A DNA stretch of 5,646 nt from Flavobacteriaceae bacterium (GCA_003511845.1 DOIV01000043.1:1-5646), one strand, 5' to 3'. Positions 1 through 5,336 are shown, numbered from the stretch's first letter. The notes: generated by a model from the letters alone, not told the origin. Numbers and translations are program-made.

Positions 1-892
1 GTAATTTATTGTCAACATTGTCAAATGTAGGAGTTGGCGTAATTGCAGGTGTTTTCCCTAAAGCATAATTTAATGATTCTTGTTTGTTGTTTCTTAAACC
101 AAAGTCAAAGCCTACACCAAGACCTTTCCAGATAGTATACCCAAAAGAGTTCGTCCAAGTCCAGTTTGATAAGTCAGCACTTTTATAACTTTGAAATGCA
201 GAAAGGTTTGTTTTAAAGTTAACCGCACCCAATTGTTTCGTATAATCTACTACTATTTTTGCACCTAAAGAAGATTCAAATGCAGCATCATTTTTAGCAA
301 AAACAAAATTATAGTTTAAAGGATGTACCACTACTACTAAATCAGCAATTGGTGTCCAAGTAATACCAACCCCAAGATCTAAATAACCAGGGTCATTAAA
401 ATTATCAATAATTGTAGTTCTATACTCACCTAAAGCAGAAACAGCTAATTTATCACTCAATTTATATCCGTATAAAGAAGTAATACTAAAGACATCTGTA
501 GCAGCTTTAAAATCATCTACATCTGTAGTAATGTCTTTATCATCTAATTTTACCCAACTAAGATTTACATTTCCTGAATTTCTCCAGAAAAACTTCTCTC
601 TGTCTAAATTTGCAAAAGCATTTACAACAAAACCTATATTACCTGCAGAAGTATTTGCTGCACCTTTAGAATACCAGTTTTTAAAACCAGAAAGGTTACC
701 GCCAATAGTACCGAATGCACCTTTTTTCCATCCTGGAAAAGCATCAATTTGTCCTTGTAAAGCATCTACTCTTCCTTGAATTGCTGCAACAGAATCTTTT
801 TTAACTCCTTGTTCAGCTTTTAACTCGTCTAATGTTTGAGCATATGAAAATGATACTACAAACATAATTGCTACTAATACTACTTTTTTCAT
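1..892 (-). CDS. DUF3078-family exported protein, partial (C-terminus beyond left edge)
   Basis: An open frame of 297 codons runs from an ATG at 892 to the left edge with no stop, so the gene is truncated by the window. The product begins with a basic, hydrophobic signal peptide (MKKVVLVAIMFVVSFSYA, likely cut between A18 and Q19). No lipobox Cys follows. A short helical stretch (about 21-50) comes next, then the conserved GGNLSGFKNW-type segment (64-73) and long runs of alternating, aromatic-rich strands such as VNLSW, LYGYKL, LGVGITW and GVGFDFGL. This looks like a beta-rich outer-membrane or periplasmic protein and matches what I recall of DUF3078, a Bacteroidota family of unknown function. 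The start is supported by the signal peptide and by a promoter ending about 28 bases upstream. It follows the DUF2480 gene on the same strand with a 64-base gap. The family call is from memory of conserved segments; export is clearer than function. Confidence 0.75.
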   Translation of the reverse strand, partial: MKKVVLVAIMFVVSFSYAQTLDELKAEQGVKKDSVAAIQGRVDALQGQIDAFPGWKKGAFGTIGGNLSGFKNWYSKGAANTSAGNIGFVVNAFANLDREKFFWRNSGNVNLSWVKLDDKDITTDVDDFKAATDVFSITSLYGYKLSDKLAVSALGEYRTTIIDNFNDPGYLDLGVGITWTPIADLVVVVHPLNYNFVFAKNDAAFESSLGAKIVVDYTKQLGAVNFKTNLSAFQSYKSADLSNWTWTNSFGYTIWKGLGVGFDFGLRNNKQESLNYALGKTPAITPTPTFDNVDNKL

Positions 893-913
893 AATTTTTA
901 ATTTTTAATTTTT
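893..913 (-). repeat. Triple tandem AAAAATT leader
   Basis: Read on the minus strand, three perfect AAAAATT copies (913-907, 906-900, 899-893) abut the ATG of the DUF3078 gene. With the promoter at 921-951 they would make up almost the whole 5' leader. There is no Shine-Dalgarno sequence. A-rich, unstructured leaders are the usual form of efficient translation start in Bacteroidota, so this is probably a strong ribosome landing site. Confidence 0.8.
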
Positions 914-920
914 AAAAGTG

Positions 921-951
921 CAAAATTACATCTTTTTTAACAAATATCAAT
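921..951 (-). promoter_or_regulatory. Bacteroidota-type promoter of the DUF3078 gene
   Basis: On the minus strand an ATTG box (951-948) and a TAATTTTG box (928-921) are separated by exactly 19 bases. This fits the Bacteroidota primary sigma consensus TTTG-N19-TAnnTTTG with one mismatch in the upstream box and none in the downstream box. Transcription should start near 914-916, giving a leader of about 22 bases. The upstream box lies only about 5 bases beyond the DUF2480 stop, so the DUF3078 gene can be expressed independently of the suf genes. I see no terminator between the two, so read-through is also possible. Confidence 0.85.
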
Positions 952-956
952 AATTA

Positions 957-1463
957 CTATCTTTTTTTGAAAAGAGGCACTGTAGAACATGCCTCACCAA
1001 ACATAATGGTTTTTGCAACTGGCGTGAGTTTTTCAATCAATTGAACTGCTGCTGTTTCGGGGATAGGCTTATTGGCACAGCCTTTAATAATTACTCGCTT
1101 ATCATTAAATTCTTGTAGGTTTATATTCAAAATAATTTCTTGAAAAATAACCGTTTCTAGCAATTCTAAATTACCAACAACAACCTTTTTAGTAAACGAA
1201 CTTAATTTTGTTGTAATTAATAAATAAGCCCAAGAAGGTATAATAGCGTCTGTTTTACATGTTAAAGCCACATAATTATCTTGATATTGACTCCAGTTAT
1301 GTTGCTCTACACTTTCTCTAAAGTCTTTTTCTTTTAGAATAATGCCTTCATACAACCAATCAGAAATATCAAATACGATACGCTCTCCATCAGGATAATA
1401 GTCTTCTAAATCAATAGTAATTAACTTACTTGTTGCGACTCTATTTATGATTTCTTTTGACAT
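957..1463 (-). CDS. DUF2480 family protein, unknown function
   Basis: The 168-residue soluble protein has no signal peptide or membrane segment. I recognise it as DUF2480, a family largely confined to Bacteroidota, from the pattern near the C-terminus: IKGCANKPIPETAA (127-140) followed by MFGEACSTVPL (154-164). It has three cysteines (C69, C129, C159); C129 and C159 sit inside these conserved-looking segments, so they may bind metal or carry sulfur, but this is inference. The N-terminal half contains LEDYYPDGERIVFDISDWLYEG (19-40), a hydrophilic-to-hydrophobic segment with no enzyme motif I know. It lies downstream of sufE and the sufT-like gene on the same strand. The 102-base spacer shows no TAnnTTTG promoter, so co-transcription with the suf genes is likely. 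The start at 1463 is the first Met; it fits the length I recall for the family. No reaction can be assigned. Confidence 0.8.
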   Translation of the reverse strand: MSKEIINRVATSKLITIDLEDYYPDGERIVFDISDWLYEGIILKEKDFRESVEQHNWSQYQDNYVALTCKTDAIIPSWAYLLITTKLSSFTKKVVVGNLELLETVIFQEIILNINLQEFNDKRVIIKGCANKPIPETAAVQLIEKLTPVAKTIMFGEACSTVPLFKKR

Positions 1464-1490
1464 GTTATGTTCCGAGTTTTATGTTTCGGG
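1461..1490 (-). repeat. Degenerate heptamer/14-mer repeat before DUF2480
   Basis: On the plus strand TTATGTTCCGAG (1465-1476) recurs as TTATGTTTCGGG (1479-1490), 10 of 12 bases identical at a period of 14. Read on the minus strand this splits into the heptamers CGAAACA, TAAAACT, CGGAACA and TAACATG, the last containing the DUF2480 start codon. Three CAGT steps further upstream (1555-1552, 1548-1545, 1542-1539) have a similar 6-7 base rhythm. The role is unknown; it looks like low-complexity spacer DNA of a kind I recall from flavobacterial intergenic regions. Confidence 0.5.
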
Positions 1491-1504
1491 TAATCCTCTA
1501 ATAT

Positions 1505-1516
1505 TAAGTATACTTA
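1505..1516. repeat. 12-bp perfect palindrome in sufT-DUF2480 spacer
   Basis: TAAGTATACTTA reads the same on both strands. It lies roughly midway between the sufT stop and the DUF2480 start. It could be a regulator half-site pair, but it has no GC clamp or following U-tract, so it is not a terminator. In DNA this AT-rich a chance origin cannot be excluded. Confidence 0.5.
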
Positions 1517-1565
1517 CTCATTTACTTAAACATTGTCTACTGCAACTGCTAACTGAACACTTGTT

Positions 1566-1886
1566 TTAAAGAAAACCCAATTCTAACTTCGCTTCTTCAC
1601 TCATCATATCTTGTGTCCAAGTAGGGTCAAAAGTAATTTCTACTTCGGCATTGTCAATCTCTTCTAATGTCTGTACAGTTTCTTCAACCTCTACAGGAAG
1701 CGTTTCTGCAACAGGACAATTGGGTGAAGTTAAAGTCATTAAAATTTTTGCTTCTTTATTTTCATTTACAAAAACATCATAAATCAAACCCAATTCGTAA
1801 ATATCAACAGGAATTTCAGGGTCAAAAATTGTCTTAATCTTCTCAATTATCTTATCACCTATGTCTTGTGTTTTTTCTTCTGTCAT
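1566..1886 (-). CDS. sufT: SUF-system Fe-S assembly protein, SufT/MIP18 (DUF59) domain
   Basis: The 106-residue cytoplasmic protein is a single MIP18/DUF59 domain with the family landmarks in order: DPEIPVDIYELGLIY (22-36), TSPNCPVAETLP (53-64) with the reactive C57, and the C-terminal block FDPTWTQDMMSEEAKLELGF (86-105). Proteins of this type (SufT, eukaryotic CIA2, PaaD) help deliver or mature Fe-S clusters in client proteins; C57 is the usual functional cysteine. Its place 36 bases after sufE supports the SUF assignment over PaaD of phenylacetate catabolism, since no paa gene is nearby. It is close to a minimal domain with only a short charged N-terminal extension. The MIP18 domain is very secure; the symbol sufT rests on context. 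It may be transcribed both from the sufE promoter and from an internal one (TACCTTTG, 1916-1909). Confidence 0.9.
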   Translation of the reverse strand: MTEEKTQDIGDKIIEKIKTIFDPEIPVDIYELGLIYDVFVNENKEAKILMTLTSPNCPVAETLPVEVEETVQTLEEIDNAEVEITFDPTWTQDMMSEEAKLELGFL

Positions 1887-1908
1887 TGTCTTAAATTTAA
1901 TAATACTT

Positions 1909-1916
1909 CAAAGGTA
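1909..1916 (-). promoter_or_regulatory. Possible internal promoter (-7 box) for sufT-DUF2480
   Basis: On the minus strand TACCTTTG is a perfect TAnnTTTG box, in the 36-base gap between sufE and sufT. It would start transcription near 1902 and give a leader of about 15 bases. No TTTG lies at the expected 19-base distance upstream (inside the end of sufE), so only half the promoter is convincing. Confidence 0.4.
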
Positions 1917-1922
1917 CAACTA

Positions 1923-2345
1923 TTAACCTAATTTAGTTTGGTATGCCAAAGCGTACATTTTTAACTGCTTAATCATTGAAACCAGTCCGTTTGCTCTGGT
2001 CAAAGAAAGATGTTCTTTTAAACCAATTTCATCAATAAAAGAAGTGTCAGCCTCTAAAATTTTTTCAGGTGTTTGCCCAGAAAAAACTCGCAATAACAAA
2101 GCAATAATTCCTTTAGTTAAAATAGCATCACTATTGGCTGTAAATTCAATTTTCCCACCATTTTCTTCTGCATGCAACCAAACTTTAGACTGGCATCCTT
2201 TAATAATATTGTCATCTGTTTGATATTTTTCATCAATTAAAGGAATAGATTTCCCTAAATCAATAATATATTCATAGCGTTCCATCCAATCTTCAAACAT
2301 TGAAAATTCGTCTACAATTTCTTCTTGTATTTCTTTGATAGTCAT
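1923..2345 (-). CDS. sufE: SufE family sulfur-acceptor protein
   Basis: The 140-residue protein has the usual SufE length. SufE accepts persulfide sulfur from the cysteine desulfurase SufS, raises its activity, and passes the sulfur to the SufBCD scaffold in the cytoplasm. The acceptor cysteine is C51 in the signature IIKGCQSKVWLHAE (47-60), the same residue number as in E. coli SufE. The N-terminal helix pair (EEIVDEFSMFEDWMERYEYIIDLGKSI, in part) and the C-terminal LSLTRANGLVSMIKQLK block (113-129) are also typical. The gene is first in a minus-strand run with sufT and DUF2480. A SufS partner is not in this window, so it is encoded elsewhere. The ATG at 2345 gives the standard N-terminus. 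CsdE is a close relative, but the sufT neighbour favours SufE. Confidence 0.95.
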   Translation of the reverse strand: MTIKEIQEEIVDEFSMFEDWMERYEYIIDLGKSIPLIDEKYQTDDNIIKGCQSKVWLHAEENGGKIEFTANSDAILTKGIIALLLRVFSGQTPEKILEADTSFIDEIGLKEHLSLTRANGLVSMIKQLKMYALAYQTKLG

Positions 2346-2363
2346 TTATAAAACTTATTTTTG
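2334..2363 (+). promoter_or_regulatory. Candidate promoter for the PfkB kinase gene
   Basis: TTTG (2334-2337), 18 bases, then TATTTTTG (2356-2363) fits the Bacteroidota consensus TTTG-N19-TAnnTTTG with a spacer one base short. The upstream box lies inside the first codons of sufE on the opposite strand. A start near 2370 would give a leader of about 94 bases containing the hairpin at 2435-2451. No better match lies closer to the kinase start, but both boxes are in T-rich DNA, so confidence is moderate. Confidence 0.5.
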
Positions 2364-2395
2364 CATCAGTAATTGACTTTTTTTATCTAAAAGCA

Positions 2396-2403
2396 CAAAA
2401 TTA
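2396..2403 (-). promoter_or_regulatory. Candidate sufE promoter (-7 box)
   Basis: On the minus strand TAATTTTG is a perfect TAnnTTTG box, identical to the one before the DUF3078 gene. Transcription would begin near 2389 with a leader of about 44 bases to the sufE ATG. The expected upstream TTTG is missing at a 19-base distance, where the sequence is AT-only and overlaps the palindrome at 2412-2423. This could mean a weak, activator-dependent or regulated promoter. Confidence 0.5.
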
Positions 2404-2411
2404 CGGTAAAT

Positions 2412-2423
2412 ATTAATATTAAT
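2412..2423. repeat. 12-bp AT palindrome in the divergent region
   Basis: ATTAATATTAAT is a perfect palindrome lying at the position of the upstream promoter box of sufE. That placement is compatible with an operator, but its pure AT content makes chance likely. No regulator family can be named from it. Confidence 0.4.
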
Positions 2424-2434
2424 TTAATAAAATT

Positions 2435-2451
2435 CCTTCTCTTTGGGAAGG
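2435..2451 (+). promoter_or_regulatory. GC-rich hairpin just before the kinase TTG start
   Basis: CCTTCTC (2435-2441), loop TTT, GGGAAGG (2445-2451) forms a 7-bp stem in RNA with a single U-G pair. It ends 12 bases before the TTG start of the kinase and stands out in an otherwise AT-only spacer. No U-tract follows, so it is not a terminator. It may affect ribosome access, or it may be part of a dispersed intergenic repeat. Confidence 0.6.
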
Positions 2452-2463
2452 TTAAGATGAACT

Positions 2464-3390
2464 TTGAGTAAACTTTTAATTGTAGGTACATTAGCTTTTG
2501 ATAAAATTGAAACTCCTTTTGGTAAAACCGATAAAATATTAGGTGGTGCTGCTACTTATATAGGTTTATCAGCTTCTCATTTTGACGTAAAATCTGGAAT
2601 TGTATCTATTGTTGGTGATGATTTTCCAAAAGAATACATGCAATTATTGAATGATAAAAACATTGACACTTCTGGTGTTGAAATTGTAAAAGGAGGTAAA
2701 ACCTTCTTTTGGTCTGGTAAATATCATAACGATATGAACACTAGAGATACCTTAATAACAGAGTTAAATACCTTAGAAAATTTCAATCCTATTGTACCAG
2801 AATCTTTTAAAGATGCTGAAATAGTCATGTTAGGTAATTTACACCCAGCGGTTCAAAACAGTGTGATTGATCAAATGACGGTAAGACCAAAAATGATTGT
2901 TTTAGATACCATGAATTTTTGGATGGATATTGCTTTAGATGATTTAAAGAAAGTCATCAAAAAAATAGATGTTATTACCATTAATGATGAGGAAGCTAGG
3001 CAGCTAAGCGGAGAATACTCTTTGGTCAATGCTGCTAAAAAAATCCATGAAATGGGTCCAAAATATGTGGTGATTAAAAAAGGAGAACACGGAGCTTTAC
3101 TAGTAAATGAAGGTAAAATGTTTTATGCACCTGCATTACCATTAGCTGAAGTTTTTGATCCTACAGGTGCTGGCGATACTTTTGCAGGAGGCTTTGCAGG
3201 TTATATTGCAAAAACAGAAGACATCTCTTTTAATAATATGAAGAACGCTGTAATTTATGGTTCAAACCTAGCCTCGTTTTGTGTAGAAAAATTCGGAACA
3301 GAAAGAATGCAAAATTTAACCAAGGATGAAGTTTTACAACGTCTTCATCAATTTAAAGAATTGACTCAATTTGAAATTGAACTAACATAA
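2464..3390 (+). CDS. PfkB-family (ribokinase-like) carbohydrate/nucleoside kinase, TTG start
   Basis: The 308-residue cytoplasmic protein is a complete ribokinase-fold kinase, transferring phosphate from ATP to a sugar or nucleoside. Landmarks in order: N-terminal strand LLIVGTLAFD (4-13), the substrate-side glycine pair in KILGGAATYIGLSAS (24-38), NDEE (174-177, the N-x-x-E Mg/phosphate motif), KKGEHGALL (205-213), and the PfkB signature DPTGAGDTFAGGF (232-244), with catalytic base D238 and the anion hole formed by GAGD. The start must be TTG at 2464: a TGA lies in frame six bases upstream (2458-2460), the next in-frame ATG comes only at M59, and the N-terminal strand needs residues from 4 onward. 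The substrate cannot be told from sequence. It is divergent from sufE and ends in an intrinsic terminator, so it is probably its own transcript. A nucleoside or ribose role linked to the PRPP enzyme next door is possible but unproven. Confidence 0.93.
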   Translation: MSKLLIVGTLAFDKIETPFGKTDKILGGAATYIGLSASHFDVKSGIVSIVGDDFPKEYMQLLNDKNIDTSGVEIVKGGKTFFWSGKYHNDMNTRDTLITELNTLENFNPIVPESFKDAEIVMLGNLHPAVQNSVIDQMTVRPKMIVLDTMNFWMDIALDDLKKVIKKIDVITINDEEARQLSGEYSLVNAAKKIHEMGPKYVVIKKGEHGALLVNEGKMFYAPALPLAEVFDPTGAGDTFAGGFAGYIAKTEDISFNNMKNAVIYGSNLASFCVEKFGTERMQNLTKDEVLQRLHQFKELTQFEIELT

Positions 3391-3397
3391 TATAACC

Positions 3398-3425
3398 ACC
3401 CGCAATTTTGTTGCGGGTTTTTTTT
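3398..3425 (+). terminator. Strong intrinsic terminator after the PfkB gene
   Basis: ACCCGCAA (3398-3405) pairs perfectly with TTGCGGGT (3411-3418) around the five-base loop TTTTG, and eight T residues (3418-3425) follow. This is a textbook Rho-independent terminator, 7 bases past the kinase stop codon. It separates the kinase transcript from the PurF-type gene, whose ATG comes only 11 bases after the T-run. It works in the plus direction only. Confidence 0.95.
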
Positions 3426-3436
3426 ATCCTAAAATT

Positions 3437-5335
3437 ATGAGTGACGCCATTAAACACGAATGCGGAATTGCCTTAGTAAGGCTTTTAAAACCATTAGAGT
3501 TTTATCAAAAAAAGTACGGAACTTCTTTCTACGGAATCAATAAAATGTACTTATTGATGGAGAAACAACACAACCGTGGTCAAGACGGAGCTGGCTTTGC
3601 AAGTATCAAATTTGATGTAAAACCTGGTACGCGTTATATCAGTAGAGTCCGTTCTAATGAGCAAGCTCCTATTCAAGATATTTTTGCTCAGATTAATGGT
3701 AGGTTAAATGACATTCTTGAGAAAAATCCTGAGAAAAAAACAGATGTCAATTGGCAATTGAATAATATGCCTTATGTAGGTAATATCTTTTTAGGACATG
3801 TGCGTTATGGTACTTTTGGTAGAAATAGTATAGAAAGTGTACATCCTTTTTTACGTCAAAATAACTGGCGACATAAAAATCTTATTGTTGCGGGTAACTT
3901 TAACATGACCAATTCTAACGAACTTTTAGAGGAATTGATAGAACTTGGACAGCATCCTAAAGAAAACACAGATACCGTTACCATCATGGAAAAAATTGGA
4001 CATTTTTTAGATGATGAAGTGTTAGATATTTATCAGCAATGCAAAGAAAAAGGAATTGATAAAAAAGCAGCTTCTTCGGTAATTGAAAAAGAACTAAACC
4101 TGAAGCGGATTTTACATCGTGCCTCTAGAAACTGGGATGGTGGTTATGCTATGGCTGGTTTGGTGGGGCATGGTGATGCGTTTGTATTGCGAGATCCTTC
4201 TGGTATCAGACCTGCTTATTATTATCAAGATGATGAAGTTGTGGTTGTAGCCTCTGAAAGACCCGTAATACAAACTACTTTTAATGTGAAGTTTGAAGAT
4301 GTAAAAGAATTAGAAAGAGCTCATGCCTTGATTATTAAAAAAGATGGAACCACTGCTGTTGAGCAGATCATGGAACAATTACCCAATAAAGCTTGTTCTT
4401 TTGAGCGTATCTATTTTTCTAGAGGTTCTGATGCTGAAATTTATAACGAGCGTAAAAATTTAGGAAAATTCATTTTTCCAACAGTATTGAAAAGTATAGA
4501 AAATGATATTAAAAATACGGTTTTTACTTACATTCCAAATACAGCAGAAACATCTTTTTATGGTATTTCAGAAGCTGCAGAAGATTATTTAAATCAACAT
4601 AAATTAGAACGTTTATTAAAAGGGAAACGTAGTCTATCCGCTAAAGATATGACAGAAATTCTTTCTGAAAGACCACGTATTGAAAAAATTGCCATTAAAG
4701 ATGCAAAATTAAGAACTTTTATTGCTGATGATAATAGTAGAGACGATTTGGTAGCACATATTTATGACGTTACTTACGGCGTTGTAAAACCTACCGATAA
4801 TTTGGTAGTTATTGATGATAGTATTGTACGTGGTACCACTTTAAAGAAAAGTATTATCAAAATATTAGACAGATTAGGTCCAAAAAAAATAGTAGTTGTT
4901 TCTTCTGCACCGCAAATACGGTATCCAGATTGTTACGGAATTGATATGGCAAAACTAGAAGAGTTTATTGCTTTTAGAGCTGCCTTAGAACTGCTTAAAG
5001 AAACGGGTCAATACCATATCATTGAAGAAATATATAATAAATGTAAGCAGCAAGAAAATGTAGAAGAGGCTTTATTAAAAAACTATGTACAAGCCATGTA
5101 CAAACCTTTTACAGCTGAACAAATATCTGATAAGATTGCTCAAATGCTAAAAACCGAAGCTATCAATGCTGATATAGAAGTGATTTTTCAATCTATTGAA
5201 AATTTACACGAAGCCTGTCCTAAAAATGCTGGCGATTGGTATTTTACAGGAAACTACCCAACTATTGGTGGTACAAAAGTGGTCAATAGAGCCTTTATTA
5301 ACTTTTATGAAGGGAATAATAAAAGGGCGTATTAA
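3437..5335 (+). CDS. Amidophosphoribosyltransferase, long Bacteroidota PurF-type form
   Basis: The 632-residue protein joins an N-terminal Ntn glutamine amidohydrolase domain to a C-terminal type I phosphoribosyltransferase domain. PurF uses glutamine and PRPP to make 5-phosphoribosylamine, the first step of purine synthesis. Seen motifs: nucleophile C9 in HECGI, implying an 8-residue propeptide; HNRGQDGAG (45-53); GHVRYGTFG (120-128); GNFNMTN (153-159); NTDT (177-180); RDPSGIRP (252-259); CSFERIYFSRGSD (320-332); LRTFI (425-429); the PRPP loop VVIDDSIVRGTT (457-468); and CYGIDM (499-504). It is over 120 residues longer than E. coli PurF (505). Extra material lies near 58-115, 190-230, 390-420 and 508-560. 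Of the four Fe-S ligand positions in the Bacillus enzyme, two are kept (C320, C499) and the C-terminal pair appears replaced (Y602 and G599). Family membership is certain. Whether this is the cell's main PurF or a paralogue is not, so no symbol is given. The GNAT gene starts one base after its stop. Confidence 0.93.
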   Translation: MSDAIKHECGIALVRLLKPLEFYQKKYGTSFYGINKMYLLMEKQHNRGQDGAGFASIKFDVKPGTRYISRVRSNEQAPIQDIFAQINGRLNDILEKNPEKKTDVNWQLNNMPYVGNIFLGHVRYGTFGRNSIESVHPFLRQNNWRHKNLIVAGNFNMTNSNELLEELIELGQHPKENTDTVTIMEKIGHFLDDEVLDIYQQCKEKGIDKKAASSVIEKELNLKRILHRASRNWDGGYAMAGLVGHGDAFVLRDPSGIRPAYYYQDDEVVVVASERPVIQTTFNVKFEDVKELERAHALIIKKDGTTAVEQIMEQLPNKACSFERIYFSRGSDAEIYNERKNLGKFIFPTVLKSIENDIKNTVFTYIPNTAETSFYGISEAAEDYLNQHKLERLLKGKRSLSAKDMTEILSERPRIEKIAIKDAKLRTFIADDNSRDDLVAHIYDVTYGVVKPTDNLVVIDDSIVRGTTLKKSIIKILDRLGPKKIVVVSSAPQIRYPDCYGIDMAKLEEFIAFRAALELLKETGQYHIIEEIYNKCKQQENVEEALLKNYVQAMYKPFTAEQISDKIAQMLKTEAINADIEVIFQSIENLHEACPKNAGDWYFTGNYPTIGGTKVVNRAFINFYEGNNKRAY

Positions 5336-5336
5336 A

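Noticed and set aside
531..779. Plus-strand open frame of 82 codons
   Set aside because: It lies wholly opposite the DUF3078 gene, whose frame carries a signal peptide and family segments; the plus-strand translation is Pro/Phe-rich with no domain.
893..956. Terminator between DUF2480 and DUF3078
   Set aside because: The stretch has T- and A-runs but no GC-containing stem before them on the minus strand; it is better explained by the promoter and leader.
1566..1886. PaaD of phenylacetate oxidation
   Set aside because: The domain is shared, but the neighbour is sufE and no paa gene is present; the short C-terminus lacks PaaD's cysteine-rich tail.
2438..2445. TCTCTTTG as a promoter box close to the kinase start
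   Set aside because: It misses the essential A of TAnnTTTG, has no TTTG about 19 bases upstream, and is part of the hairpin.
2457..2471. Four-codon ORF as a real gene
   Set aside because: Too short to call a coding gene; kept only as a possible control element of the kinase start.
2464..3390. Naming the kinase as ribokinase or adenosine kinase
   Set aside because: The PfkB signature is clear but no substrate-specific residues can be read with confidence.
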